NCBI GenBank assembly: GCA_020890945.1
Contig: JAJHPK010000068.1
Coordinates: forward strand, 1-38,310
Reading direction: 5' to 3'
DNA from: Nitrosomonas sp.
GTDB taxonomy: Bacteria; Pseudomonadota; Gammaproteobacteria; Burkholderiales; Nitrosomonadaceae
Length of the DNA: 38,310 nt
Of this stretch, positions 18,575 to 27,843 are shown in pieces. Both the position numbers and the translations under genes were made by a program. How positions within the stretch are numbered: position 1 is the first letter of the stretch; every line of letters starts with the position of its first letter. The notes beneath the pieces were generated by a model that saw only the letters and a list, made by a program, of their open reading frames with translations, was not told the origin of the DNA and made no database searches.

Positions 18575-19658
18575 GGTGATGAGCAAACTCTTTCATAAAG
18601 GTAACCAATTTTGCCACACCTTCGAACGGCATAGCATTATAAATCGATGCGCGCATACCACCCACGGAACGATGTCCTTTTAATTGAATCAATCCATTGG
18701 ATTTGGCTTGTTTTAGGAATTCGTCATCCAAGGCAGGATTTTGTAAGGTAAATGGTACGTTCATCCGTGAGCGATCTGATTTTGCGACCGGGCAATGATA
18801 AAACTCCGTGCTATCGAGTAAATCATATAATAAATTGGCTTTTGCGATATTCATCGCTTCGATACCTGTCAATCCCCCTTTTTGTTTGAGCCATTTCAGT
18901 ACCAAACCCGTGATATACATGGCGTAAGTGGGAGGGGTATTGTACATCGAATCATTTTTGGCATGAATGTGATAATCAAACAGCGTGGGCGTGTTGGCCA
19001 GCGGCTTACCCAGTAAATCCTCGCGGATAATGACAAGCGTTAAGCCAGCAGGGCCCAAGTTCTTTTGTGCGCCGGCGTAAATCAAACCGAACTGACTGAT
19101 ATCCACAGGACGCGACAAGATATCAGAAGACATATCGACGACCAAAGGAATGCCAGAATTAGGATCAATTTTGGGAATCCAATTAAATTCGACCCCGCCG
19201 ATGGTTTCGTTGCTGGTGTAGTGAATATACGCAGCTTCAGGGTCCAGGCGCCATTGGTCTTGTGTCGGGACATAGGTAAAATTAGCATCCGATGATGAAG
19301 CGGCAACATTGACGGTACAGTATTTTCCTGCTTCTTCAATGGCTTTAGTTGACCATTGACCGGTATTGATGTAGTCGGCCTTTTTTTTATCGTGTAACAA
19401 ATTTAACGGGACCATCGCAAATTGGCTGGATGCGCCGCCTTGCAAAAAAAGTACGGTGTAATTTTGTGGAATTTCAGCCAATTCGCGCAGATCATGTTCA
19501 GTTTCTTCTGCGATGGCCATAAATTCTTTGCCACGATGGCTCATTTCCATGACGGACATGCCACTTCCGTGCCAATCCAGCATTTCATCACGCGCTTGTT
19601 CGAGAACTTCCTTGGGAAGTACTGCGGGTCCTGCACTGAAGTTATAAATTGGATTCAT
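18567..19658 (-). CDS. serC: Phosphoserine aminotransferase
   Basis: At 363 residues this PLP enzyme transaminates 3-phosphohydroxypyruvate with glutamate and also serves pyridoxal phosphate synthesis. Seen are NFSAGPA at the start, LQGGAS near residue 72, the DMSSDI motif and the PLP lysine K199 in AGAQKNLGP. It lies 38 bases after gyrA, a typical betaproteobacterial link, and overlaps serA by 8 bases. The start at 19658 gives the exact family N-terminus (MNPIYNFSAGP). Confidence 0.96.
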   Translation of the reverse strand: MNPIYNFSAGPAVLPKEVLEQARDEMLDWHGSGMSVMEMSHRGKEFMAIAEETEHDLRELAEIPQNYTVLFLQGGASSQFAMVPLNLLHDKKKADYINTGQWSTKAIEEAGKYCTVNVAASSSDANFTYVPTQDQWRLDPEAAYIHYTSNETIGGVEFNWIPKIDPNSGIPLVVDMSSDILSRPVDISQFGLIYAGAQKNLGPAGLTLVIIREDLLGKPLANTPTLFDYHIHAKNDSMYNTPPTYAMYITGLVLKWLKQKGGLTGIEAMNIAKANLLYDLLDSTEFYHCPVAKSDRSRMNVPFTLQNPALDDEFLKQAKSNGLIQLKGHRSVGGMRASIYNAMPFEGVAKLVTFMKEFAHHHA

Positions 19659-19696
19659 ATCGTATTTTTTAACGGACTAGTTCGACTGCAACTATT

Positions 19697-22252
19697 TCAA
19701 CTTTCAGCATCGTCTTCACTTTCAACGACGCGTTCCAAACCAGCGAGTTTCTCGCCTGCATCGAGATTGATCAGTGTAACACCTTGTGTTGCGCGACTCA
19801 TTTCACGAACTTCTTTCACGCGAGTACGGATAAGCACGCCGCCAGAAGTAATCAACATGATTTCATCTTCTGGTTTTACCAATTTGGCGGTCACGACTTT
19901 ACCGTTACGTGCACTGGTGATGATTGCGATCATACCTTGCGTACCGCGATTGTGACGCGTGTATTCACTGATCGACGTGCGTTTGCCATAACCGTTTTCA
20001 GTGGCTGTTAGCACTGTCAATTCTTCGTTTTCCGCTACCAGCATGGAAATGACTTTTTGACCTGAACCCAGTCGCATGCCACGTACGCCACGCGCAGTAC
20101 GGCCCATGGGGCGAACGTCGTTTTCATTGAAGCGTGTGGCTTTGCCATTGTCGGAAAAGAGCATGACATCATGTTTGCCTTCGGTTAATTCGACGCCAAT
20201 TAAGTAATCGCCTTCATCCAATCCAATAGCGATGATACCGTTGTTACGGGGTCGTGAAAATTCCGATAAAGGAGTTTTCTTGACGGTACCAAAAGCTGTT
20301 GCCATAAACACAAAACGTGTTTCATCAAATGATTTGACGGGCAGAATAGCGTTGATTTTTTCGCCTTCTTCTAGTTGTACCCAGTTAATGATCGGTTTGC
20401 CACGCGATAAACGCCCGCCTTGTGGCACTTCATAAACTTTAATCCAATAAACACGACCTAAACTGGAAAAACACAGAATATAATCATGCGTGTTGGCTAT
20501 GAATAATTTATCAATAAAATCATCATCTTTTGTGCTGGTGGCTAGTTTACCTCGGCCACCGCGTTTTTGCGCTTGATAGTCGTCTAATAATTGCGATTTG
20601 ATATAACCGCTATGCGATAAAGTTACTACCATATCGGCTGGTGCAATCAAATCTTCGACGCTTAAATCTTGCGTATCGACCACGATTTCACTACGACGAG
20701 CATCGCCAAATTGCGCTTTTATTGCGTTTAACTCATCGGTAATAATCACGGTAATTCGATCTGGATTTGCAAGAATATCAAGAAGATCGATGATTTTATC
20801 AATGACTTCTTTGTATTCAGAAACAATTTTTTCTTGCTCGAGTCCGGTCAAGCGTTGCAGACGCAATTCCAGAATGGCTTGTGCTTGTGCATCGGATAAT
20901 CGGTAGCCCTGCTGTTGCAATCCGAAAGTAGTATCTAATCCTTCCGGACGAAGTGCGTTAGCATCTGCCAGTGCACGCGCCAACATTTCTGCAACCAATT
21001 GCGAACGCCATGTTCTTGCCATCAAACCTTCTTTTGCCGCGGCCGGTGTTGGTGCCGCTTTGATCAATGCAATGATTTCGTCAACATTGGACAGTGCAAC
21101 TGCTAAACCTTCTAATAGATGACCGCGTTCGCGTGCTTTTTTCAGCTCAAACACGGTACGACGCGTAACCACTTCGCGCCGGTGGCGGAGAAAGGCTTCG
21201 AGAATTTGCTTCAAATTCATCAGCCGTGGTTGGCCATCAATCAACGCCACCATATTCATACCGAAGGTATCCTGCATTTGTGTTTCTTTGTGCAGGTTAT
21301 TCAGAATGACTTCGGGCACCTCACCACGTTTGAGTTCGATCACAACGCGCATGCCGGATTTATCTGATTCATCACGCAAATCGGAAATGCCTTCAATCTT
21401 CTTGTCGCGCACTAGTTCGCCAATACGGATGAGCAGATTGGCTTTGTTAACCTGATAAGGCAACTCGTCGATGATGATACTTTGTCGACTACCTTTCTCT
21501 AAATCTTCAAAGTGGGTTCGAGCACGCATTATGACTCGCCCTCGGCCTGTGCGATAACCATCGTGCACGCCAGAAACGCCATAAATGATTCCGGCGGTAG
21601 GGAAGTCTGGCGCCGGGAGAATTTCGATTAGTTCGTCGATAGTGAGAGATGGGTTATTCAATAAGGCCAAACAAGCATCAATCACTTCATTAAGATTATG
21701 CGGTGGTATATTGGTCGCCATACCGACCGCAATACCCGATGAGCCGTTAATCAATAAGTTAGGAATTTTGGCTGGAAGTATTAACGGTTCTTTTTCAGAA
21801 TCATCATAGTTCGGCCCGAAATCGACAGTTTCTTTATCCAGATCAGCTAATAACTCATGCGCAATACGCGACATGCGGATTTCGGTATAACGCATCGCCG
21901 CGGCATTATCGCCATCGACCGAACCGAAGTTACCTTGACCATCAACCAGCATATAGCGCAGCGAAAAATGTTGAGCCATGCGCACAATTGTGTCATAGAC
22001 CGCAGTATCGCCATGCGGATGGTACTTACCGATGACATCACCGACGATACGAGCGGATTTTTTGTAGGGTCTATTCCAGTCATTCGAGAGTTCATGCATC
22101 GCGTACAGTACCCGACGATGCACTGGCTTTAATCCATCTCTGACGTCGGGCAATGCTCGTCCAACAATTACGCTCATCGCATAATCGAGATAAGAACGCC
22201 GCATTTCTTCTTCAAGACTAACGGGTAACGTTTCCTTGGCGAATTGATTCAT
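19697..22252 (-). CDS. gyrA: DNA gyrase subunit A
   Basis: The 851-residue protein is a full-length GyrA: winged helix, tower and coiled coil in the N-terminal half, beta-pinwheel in the C-terminal half. The DNA-cleaving tyrosine is Y122 (AAMRYTE), and the GyrA box is present as QKRGGRG. In the quinolone-determining region position 83 is threonine and 87 is aspartate ([10 protein letters not shown]); Thr83 is a natural residue in several proteobacteria such as Pseudomonas and is not by itself a resistance change. The tail ends in acidic residues (ESEDDAES). It is the first gene of the minus-strand block and has its own candidate promoter upstream. Confidence 0.97.
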   Translation of the reverse strand: MNQFAKETLPVSLEEEMRRSYLDYAMSVIVGRALPDVRDGLKPVHRRVLYAMHELSNDWNRPYKKSARIVGDVIGKYHPHGDTAVYDTIVRMAQHFSLRYMLVDGQGNFGSVDGDNAAAMRYTEIRMSRIAHELLADLDKETVDFGPNYDDSEKEPLILPAKIPNLLINGSSGIAVGMATNIPPHNLNEVIDACLALLNNPSLTIDELIEILPAPDFPTAGIIYGVSGVHDGYRTGRGRVIMRARTHFEDLEKGSRQSIIIDELPYQVNKANLLIRIGELVRDKKIEGISDLRDESDKSGMRVVIELKRGEVPEVILNNLHKETQMQDTFGMNMVALIDGQPRLMNLKQILEAFLRHRREVVTRRTVFELKKARERGHLLEGLAVALSNVDEIIALIKAAPTPAAAKEGLMARTWRSQLVAEMLARALADANALRPEGLDTTFGLQQQGYRLSDAQAQAILELRLQRLTGLEQEKIVSEYKEVIDKIIDLLDILANPDRITVIITDELNAIKAQFGDARRSEIVVDTQDLSVEDLIAPADMVVTLSHSGYIKSQLLDDYQAQKRGGRGKLATSTKDDDFIDKLFIANTHDYILCFSSLGRVYWIKVYEVPQGGRLSRGKPIINWVQLEEGEKINAILPVKSFDETRFVFMATAFGTVKKTPLSEFSRPRNNGIIAIGLDEGDYLIGVELTEGKHDVMLFSDNGKATRFNENDVRPMGRTARGVRGMRLGSGQKVISMLVAENEELTVLTATENGYGKRTSISEYTRHNRGTQGMIAIITSARNGKVVTAKLVKPEDEIMLITSGGVLIRTRVKEVREMSRATQGVTLINLDAGEKLAGLERVVESEDDAES

Positions 22253-22562
22253 GTATGTTTTATGGTTTTTTTAAACGAAACAAGATCTGCTCAAAATTTT
22301 GAATTGCAGAAATAGATTTAATGGATCAACAATTAAATAAAGCATCCTGCATTCTATCATGATGCTGTTGATTCTCTGTTATCTTTGATGTTTTGATAGA
22401 GAAATCAGTCCGCTTGCATCATTGCTCGATAATAAAACAACTTGAAAAACAACACTAAATAAGTGACCATAGCGACTTTTTCCGGAATTTTTGGCTTGAA
22501 TCATCTTATGTATCTTTATTTTTAATGGATTCCGAGTACATTTTAAGAGTGAGAGTTATATC
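22253..22562. other. Divergent gyrA / argD intergenic region
   Basis: These 310 bases are AT-rich and must contain the promoters of both divergent blocks. Apart from the gyrA candidate -10 and its inverted repeat, I see no clear sigma70 pair for argD and no obvious ARG box pair. No open frame with coding character is present. Confidence 0.5.
22351..22359 (-). promoter_or_regulatory. Candidate extended -10 promoter for gyrA
   Basis: On the minus strand the sequence reads TGATAGAAT: a TAGAAT -10 box (22351-22356) preceded by a TGn extension. It lies about 100 bases before the gyrA start. No -35 with good match was seen, which extended -10 promoters can do without. It sits in a short inverted repeat (AGCATC at 22341-22346, GATGCT at 22361-22366) that could modulate it. 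Confidence 0.4.
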
Positions 22563-23735
22563 GTGACTAGTTTAATGAATACCTATGCGAGGCTTCCCGT
22601 TACCTTTGTGAAAGGAGAAGGAGTGTGGTTGTGGGATGATCAAGGTCAGCGTTATTTGGATGCGTTGTCAGGTGTGGCCGTATGTGGGCTGGGGCATTGT
22701 CATCCGAGATTGACCAAAGCCATTTGTCAACAAGCGCAAACGTTGATTCATACCTCCAATCTTTTTCGCGTTGGCAAACAGGAACAACTCGCGACCCGCT
22801 TGGTGGAATTGTCCGGTATGGATAATGCTTTTTTCTGTAACTCCGGTGCAGAGGCTAATGAAGCGGCGATCAAACTTGCGCGACTATACGGGCATAATAA
22901 AGGTATCGCTTTACCAACTATTATCGTGATGGAACGTTCGTTTCATGGCCGGACCATGGCAACTTTGACGGCCAGTGGAAATCGTAAGGTTCAGGCTGGT
23001 TTTGAACCTTTAATGACCGGTTTTGTGCGTGTCCCATACAACAATCTGGATGCTGTCGCGCAAGTTGCGGCGAATAATAAAGAGGTGGTGGCTTTGTTGG
23101 TTGAGCCTTTCCAAGGCGAGGGTGGAGTAAACATACCAGAAGTGCATTATTTGCAAGGATTGCGTGAAATATGTAAGCAGAAAGATTGGTTGCTTATGCT
23201 CGATGAAGTGCAATCGGGTATCGGCCGTAGTGGGAAGTGGTTTGCATTTCAGCACAGTGGCATTTTCCCGGATGTTGTGACGTTGGCAAAAGGCTTGGGG
23301 GGGGGTGTCCCGATTGGAGCTTGTTTGGCAAAGGGCATCGCGGCAGAGGTTTTTAAGCCAGGTAATCATGCCTCTACTTTTGGTGGAAATCCATTAGTCT
23401 GCGCTGCTGCGCTTGAAACTCTGGCAGTGATTTCGGATGAGAATTTGTTGGATCACGTCGTTGAATTAGGCGATTTCATACGTAATCGATTGAGTACGCA
23501 ATTAGCCAATCAAAAAGGTGTGGTGGATATTCGAGGGCAAGGTCTGATCACAGGTATCGAGCTATCTGTTCCGTGCGTCGATTTGGTCAAAAAAGCCTTG
23601 GAAAGAAAATTGTTGATTAATGTGACTTCGGATAAAGTGATACGGTTGCTGCCGGCATACGTGATGCAACAAAGTGAAGCTGAACAGGTGGTTGATATAC
23701 TTTGTTCCTTGATAAAGGAGTTTCTGAATAACTAA
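22563..23735 (+). CDS. argD: Acetylornithine aminotransferase
   Basis: The 390-residue class III PLP aminotransferase converts N-acetylglutamate semialdehyde to N-acetylornithine. Marks are FFCNSGAEANEAA at residues 90-102, SFHGRT near 126, LLVEPFQGEGG, LDEVQSGIGR and the PLP lysine K243 in TLAKGLGGG. The start is a GTG with GAG-rich sequence about 10 bases upstream; an ATG at codon 5 is the alternative. It heads an argD-argF-argG group. Nine consecutive G bases (23297-23305) code for the conserved glycines after K243. The enzyme may also act as succinyldiaminopimelate aminotransferase in lysine synthesis, as some ArgD proteins do. Confidence 0.94.
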   Translation: MTSLMNTYARLPVTFVKGEGVWLWDDQGQRYLDALSGVAVCGLGHCHPRLTKAICQQAQTLIHTSNLFRVGKQEQLATRLVELSGMDNAFFCNSGAEANEAAIKLARLYGHNKGIALPTIIVMERSFHGRTMATLTASGNRKVQAGFEPLMTGFVRVPYNNLDAVAQVAANNKEVVALLVEPFQGEGGVNIPEVHYLQGLREICKQKDWLLMLDEVQSGIGRSGKWFAFQHSGIFPDVVTLAKGLGGGVPIGACLAKGIAAEVFKPGNHASTFGGNPLVCAAALETLAVISDENLLDHVVELGDFIRNRLSTQLANQKGVVDIRGQGLITGIELSVPCVDLVKKALERKLLINVTSDKVIRLLPAYVMQQSEAEQVVDILCSLIKEFLNN

Positions 23736-23801
23736 ATCGTGTTACAAAGATTTTCAGAAATTTTGTTAAATATGATTATTGGTTATTAGTTTAATTTCGT
23801 T

Positions 23802-24722
23802 ATGCAATTAAAGCATTTCTTGCAGTTCAAAGATTTTTCCCATGATGAATATGAGTATCTATTCAATCGTGCTCGTTGGATAAAACAAGAATTTAAACAA
23901 TATCGTCAATATTGGCCGCTGACTGATCGAACGTTAGCGATGATTTTTGATAAGAACTCTACCAGAACCCGCTTGTCTTTTGAGGCTGGAATACACCAAT
24001 TGGGAGGTGCGGCAATTTATTTGTCTACTCGTGATACGCAATTAGGAAGAGGCGAGCCGGTGGAGGATTCGGCGCGAGTGATTTCACGCATGGTCGATAT
24101 CATTATGATACGCACCTATGAACATCGTGTTATACAACGTTTTGCAGAGTATTCAAGAGTTCCCGTCATCAATGGGTTGACGGATGAATATCATCCGTGC
24201 CAGATTTTGAGCGATATTTTTACCTTTATAGAACATCGTGGCAGCATCGAAGGGAAAATTGTTGCATGGATCGGTGATCCTAACAATATGTGCAATACCT
24301 GGTTGCAAGCGGCAGAAATATTTAATTTTACAGTGCATGTGTCAGCTCCTCCGGGTTACACCATTGATCCTGTACAAATTGGTTTGAAGGATAAATCGCA
24401 TTATTTGGAATTTTCTGATCCCAATGCTGCTGTAGTTAATGCCGATTTGGTAACGACTGATGTGTGGACTAGCATGGGTTTTGAAGCTGAAACAGAACAA
24501 AGAAAATGTGATTTCGCCGATTTTTGTGTGGATGCGGAAATGATGTCGTTAGCCAAAAAAGATGCATTGTTTATGCATTGTTTACCTGCCCATCGTGGAG
24601 AAGAGGTGAGTGTGGAAGTGTTAGAAGGGGCGCAGTCGGTCGTTTGGGATGAGGCAGAGAATCGTTTGCATACCCAAAAAGCGTTGATGGAGTATTTGTT
24701 ACTCGGAAAATTATCAAGTTAA
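23802..24722 (+). CDS. argF: Ornithine carbamoyltransferase
   Basis: At 306 residues this enzyme joins carbamoyl phosphate and ornithine to form citrulline. The carbamoyl phosphate motif STRT is at residues 53-56, the HPCQ-type motif appears as YHPCQILSD, and the ornithine-side HCLPAHRGEEV is near 259-269. Length and motif spacing are those of anabolic, trimeric ArgF enzymes. It lies 66 bases after argD and 66 bases before argG, probably in one transcript. Confidence 0.96.
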   Translation: MQLKHFLQFKDFSHDEYEYLFNRARWIKQEFKQYRQYWPLTDRTLAMIFDKNSTRTRLSFEAGIHQLGGAAIYLSTRDTQLGRGEPVEDSARVISRMVDIIMIRTYEHRVIQRFAEYSRVPVINGLTDEYHPCQILSDIFTFIEHRGSIEGKIVAWIGDPNNMCNTWLQAAEIFNFTVHVSAPPGYTIDPVQIGLKDKSHYLEFSDPNAAVVNADLVTTDVWTSMGFEAETEQRKCDFADFCVDAEMMSLAKKDALFMHCLPAHRGEEVSVEVLEGAQSVVWDEAENRLHTQKALMEYLLLGKLSS

Positions 24723-24788
24723 TTCCGAAAGGAACAAATTTTTAAACCGAGATTTTGTGTTGAAATTAAAATAATAAATCGATTGATC

Positions 24789-26006
24789 ATGAGAAAAATT
24801 CATAAAGTAGTGTTGGCGTTTTCGGGGGGCTTAGATACTTCTGTCATTTTGAAATGGCTACAAGATACCTATCAATGTGAAGTGGTGACTTTCACTGCAG
24901 ATATCGGTCAAGGAGAGGAGGTTGAGCCAGCACGCGCTAAAGCTAAGCAATTTGGCGTCAAGGAAATTTATATTGACAATTTGCGCGAAGAATTTGTGCG
25001 TGATTTCGTCTTTCCTATGTTTCGAGCAAATACTATTTATGAAGGTGAATACTTATTAGGTACGAGTATCGCGCGACCATTAATTGCAAAAAGACAGATT
25101 GAGATTGCGAAAGAGACAGGTGCGGATGCTGTTTCACATGGAGCAACAGGAAAAGGTAACGATCAAGTTCGTTTCGAATTGGGTTATTACGCGCTTCAAC
25201 CGAATATTCATGTTATTGCACCGTGGCGAGAATGGGATCTAACGTCGCGAGAGAAGTTGTTAGAATACGCAGAAAAACATGGTATCCCCGTTGAAATGAA
25301 GAAAAAGACAGGATCGCCTTACAGTATGGATGCAAATTTATTGCATATTTCTTACGAAGGCAGGATTTTGGAAGATCCGGCAGTTGAACCTGAAGAATCG
25401 ATGTGGCGTTGGAGTGTATCACCTGAGCGAGCGCCCGATGAACCAGAATATCTTGATATCGAATTCAAGCGAGGTGATGTCGTATCATTAAATGGAAAGA
25501 TATTGTCTCCAGCGAATGTTTTGCAAGAGTTGAATCGATTGGGTGGCAAGCATGGCATAGGTCGGTTAGATCTCGTGGAGAATCGCTATGTTGGCATGAA
25601 ATCCAGGGGGTGTTATGAAACCCCTGGGGGCACAATTTTATTGCGTGCGCATCGCGCGATAGAGTCTATTACGCTGGATCGGGAAGTGGCGCACTTGAAG
25701 GATGATTTGATGCCGCGATACGCTGCGTTGATCTACAATGGTTATTGGTGGAGTCCGGAGCGTAAAATGATGCAATCCATGATCGATGCAACGCAAGAAA
25801 GAGTCAATGGTTGGGTTAGGCTGAAATTATATAAAGGTAATGTGATCGTCGTGGGGCGAGATTCTAAAACAGATTCGTTATTTGATCCGCATATTGCAAC
25901 TTTCGAAGATGATGCGGGTGCTTATGACCAAGCTGATGCGGCTGGATTTATTAAGCTGAATGCGTTGAGATTGAGAATCGCAGCCAATTTGACCAGTAAA
26001 AAGTAA
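24789..26006 (+). CDS. argG: Argininosuccinate synthase
   Basis: The 405-residue ligase joins citrulline and aspartate using ATP. The ATP pyrophosphatase P-loop SGGLDTS is at residues 12-18; later come [12 protein letters not shown] and the conserved [12 protein letters not shown] segment. It is the short, non-E. coli ArgG type. The ATG at 24789 is preferred over a TTG two codons upstream, as [14 protein letters not shown] is the family start. With argD and argF it covers three late arginine steps; argininosuccinate lyase (argH) is not in the window. Confidence 0.96.
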   Translation: MRKIHKVVLAFSGGLDTSVILKWLQDTYQCEVVTFTADIGQGEEVEPARAKAKQFGVKEIYIDNLREEFVRDFVFPMFRANTIYEGEYLLGTSIARPLIAKRQIEIAKETGADAVSHGATGKGNDQVRFELGYYALQPNIHVIAPWREWDLTSREKLLEYAEKHGIPVEMKKKTGSPYSMDANLLHISYEGRILEDPAVEPEESMWRWSVSPERAPDEPEYLDIEFKRGDVVSLNGKILSPANVLQELNRLGGKHGIGRLDLVENRYVGMKSRGCYETPGGTILLRAHRAIESITLDREVAHLKDDLMPRYAALIYNGYWWSPERKMMQSMIDATQERVNGWVRLKLYKGNVIVVGRDSKTDSLFDPHIATFEDDAGAYDQADAAGFIKLNALRLRIAANLTSKK

Positions 26007-26043
26007 ATTTAATAAATTCTTATTGAATTTTAGGTGAATTGAT

Positions 26044-26529
26044 ATGCCGTCGTTTGACATTGTTTCGGAAGTCGATAAGCAAGAAATCAGAAATGCAATG
26101 GATCAAGTGAATAAAGAAGTAGCGACACGTTTTGATTTTAAAGGTTCTGATGCAAGAGTTGAGCAAACAGACTATCAATTAACGGTATACGCGGATGATG
26201 ATTTTAAGCTAGAACAGATTTTGGATATTTTGAGAACCAAGTTGACCAAAAGGAATGTCGATGTGCGGTGTTTAGATATTCAATCGTCTGAGAAAATTAG
26301 CGGTAATAAAGTTAAGCAGACTATTACGGTTAAAACGGGATTGGATTCCGAGTTAGCAAAAAAAATTGTGAGAATAATTAAAGATAGTAAAATGAAGGTC
26401 CAGGCAAGTATACAAAGCGATACAGTGCGTGTTACCGGAAGCAAAAAGGATTTATTGCAAGAGGTGATACAGTTGGTAAAAAAAACAATCCAAGACTTTC
26501 CAGTTCAATTTCAGAATTTTAGAGATTAA
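26044..26529 (+). CDS. yajQ: YajQ-family nucleotide-binding protein
   Basis: The 161-residue protein matches the YajQ (UPF0234) family: [18 protein letters not shown] at the start, [11 protein letters not shown] near residue 35, and a second half with [15 protein letters not shown]. The fold is two RNA-recognition-like domains; family members bind nucleotides, and in some bacteria cyclic di-GMP. The cellular role here is unknown. It lies 37 bases after argG and may ride on the arginine transcript; it directly precedes the ribosomal protein leader. Confidence 0.93.
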   Translation: MPSFDIVSEVDKQEIRNAMDQVNKEVATRFDFKGSDARVEQTDYQLTVYADDDFKLEQILDILRTKLTKRNVDVRCLDIQSSEKISGNKVKQTITVKTGLDSELAKKIVRIIKDSKMKVQASIQSDTVRVTGSKKDLLQEVIQLVKKTIQDFPVQFQNFRD

Positions 26530-26637
26530 AGGCTAAATATAGTGGTACAATGCAGGGCTTGGCCGGGATGCGGCGAAGAGATGCGATGAAGATAGAATTT
26601 TATGCATCTTTGAAGGAAGTTTTTGGCATGGTTTTTC

Positions 26638-26666
26638 TTGACAGGGCGTAATAAACCTCATAGAAT
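26638..26666 (+). promoter_or_regulatory. Near-consensus sigma70 promoter of the str/S10 block
   Basis: A perfect TTGACA (26638-26643) is followed after exactly 17 bases by TAGAAT (26661-26666), one base off consensus. The bases after the -10 are GC-rich (CCGCAC), as in promoters under stringent control. Transcription would start near 26673, leaving a leader of about 195 bases before rpsL. This is the best promoter in the window and fits genes needed at very high level. Confidence 0.75.
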
Positions 26667-26748
26667 CCGCACTCTTTTTTGTCGTATCTGTACCATCGGT
26701 TACGCTTTACTGAGGCAGTGCTCGGCAAGCTTATTCAATATTAAAATG

Positions 26749-26784
26749 AATGAATGCCATAATTCTGTGCGAATTCATTTTTTT
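26749..26784 (+). promoter_or_regulatory. Hairpin with U-tract in the rpsL leader (possible attenuator)
   Basis: AATGAATGC (26749-26757) can pair with GC + ATTCATT (26769-26779, a two-base bulge), followed by a run of T to 26784. It resembles a weak intrinsic terminator between the promoter and rpsL, as in an attenuated leader. The stem is AT-rich and its loop is 11 bases, so strength is doubtful. Confidence 0.35.
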
Positions 26785-26869
26785 AAGTTTTTGTAGTAAC
26801 GGTTTATTTAATTTAAAGTTAAAAGAATTAGAAATTCTTTTTAGTTTTTTGGGAATGTTGAAATAGAAA

Positions 26870-27247
26870 ATGCCTACTATTAGTCAATTAGTTCGGAAAC
26901 CACGTAAGGCTAAGCGCGTTAAAAGCACGGTTCCTGCGTTAGGAAACAGCCCGCAAAAGCGAGGAGTGTGTACTAGAGTTTATACAACGACACCAAAGAA
27001 GCCTAATTCAGCTTTGCGGAAGGTTGCCCGTGTTAGATTGACGAATGGATTTGAGGTTTCGAGCTATATTGGTGGTGAGGGGCATAATCTTCAAGAGCAC
27101 TCCGTGGTGTTGATTAGAGGGGGGCGTGTGAAGGACTTGCCAGGTGTGAGATATCATACTGTTAGAGGTAGTTTAGATACAGCCGGTGTTAAAGACCGTA
27201 AACAAGGGCGTTCTAAATACGGATCGAAAAAACCTAAAACCGCGTAA
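26870..27247 (+). CDS. rpsL: 30S ribosomal protein S12
   Basis: The 125-residue S12 lies at the decoding site. The PNSALRK and [12 protein letters not shown] loops are intact; lysines at the positions where streptomycin-resistance changes occur are wild type, and the aspartate of VKDLP is the usual methylthiolation target. It is the first gene of the block, 75 bases ahead of rpsG. In most relatives rpoC lies upstream; here yajQ does. Confidence 0.97.
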   Translation: MPTISQLVRKPRKAKRVKSTVPALGNSPQKRGVCTRVYTTTPKKPNSALRKVARVRLTNGFEVSSYIGGEGHNLQEHSVVLIRGGRVKDLPGVRYHTVRGSLDTAGVKDRKQGRSKYGSKKPKTA

Positions 27248-27321
27248 AGAAGAATTGATGGACTCAGTTGATAGAAATCGTATGTCAGTAAGTAGTGTAA
27301 AAAGTGTAAGGTTGAGTAAAT

Positions 27322-27792
27322 ATGCCAAGACGTAGAGAAGTTCCTAAGCGAGAAATATTGCCAGATCCTAAATATCACAATGTTGAATTGGCTAAGTTCG
27401 TTAATGTGCTCATGACTCGGGGTAAGAAATCAGTGGCGGAAAGTATTATTTATAGAGCGCTAAGCCAGATTGAGAAAAAGACGGGAAGTGATCCGATGGC
27501 GATATTTACGCAAGCTTTGACCAATGTGAGGCCCATCGTTGAAGTTAAGAGTCGCCGAGTTGGGGGTGCCAATTATCAGGTGCCGGTTGAAGTGCGATCA
27601 GTGAGAAGAAATGCATTGGCGATGCGATGGCTTAGAGATGCGGCTAGAAAAAGAAGTGAAAAGTCTATGGATGCTAGACTTGCAGGTGAATTGTCAGAGG
27701 CTGCCGAAGGTCGTGGAGGGGCGGTTAAGAAACGTGAGGAAGTGCACAGAATGGCAGAGTCTAATAAAGCGTTTTCGCATTTCCGTTTCTAA
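27322..27792 (+). CDS. rpsG: 30S ribosomal protein S7
   Basis: At 156 residues S7 has the normal length, with [10 protein letters not shown] at the start and the conserved [16 protein letters not shown] region. It nucleates assembly of the 30S head and binds near the E site. In E. coli S7 represses its own operon by binding the rpsL-rpsG spacer; the 74-base spacer here is long enough for such a site but I could not confirm a matching fold. Confidence 0.97.
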   Translation: MPRRREVPKREILPDPKYHNVELAKFVNVLMTRGKKSVAESIIYRALSQIEKKTGSDPMAIFTQALTNVRPIVEVKSRRVGGANYQVPVEVRSVRRNALAMRWLRDAARKRSEKSMDARLAGELSEAAEGRGGAVKKREEVHRMAESNKAFSHFRF

Positions 27793-27843
27793 CTTCACTT
27801 AATTTTTATATTGTTATTGTAATAATCAGTAAGGTAATTGATC

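Larger units (their letters stand above)
26530..26869 (+). other. Leader and promoter region before rpsL
   Basis: This 340-base gap carries the main promoter of the ribosomal block (see the next entry), then a transcribed leader of about 200 bases ending with a hairpin. A 6-base inverted repeat (AGATGC at 26579-26584, GCATCT at 26604-26609) lies upstream of the promoter and could belong to a yajQ terminator, but no clear U-tract follows. No tRNA or coding frame is recognisable. Confidence 0.5.

Noticed and set aside
26530-26869. Possible tRNA or structured RNA in the GC-rich start of the rpsL leader
   Set aside because: No cloverleaf, TTC loop or CCA end could be folded; only short hairpins are present.
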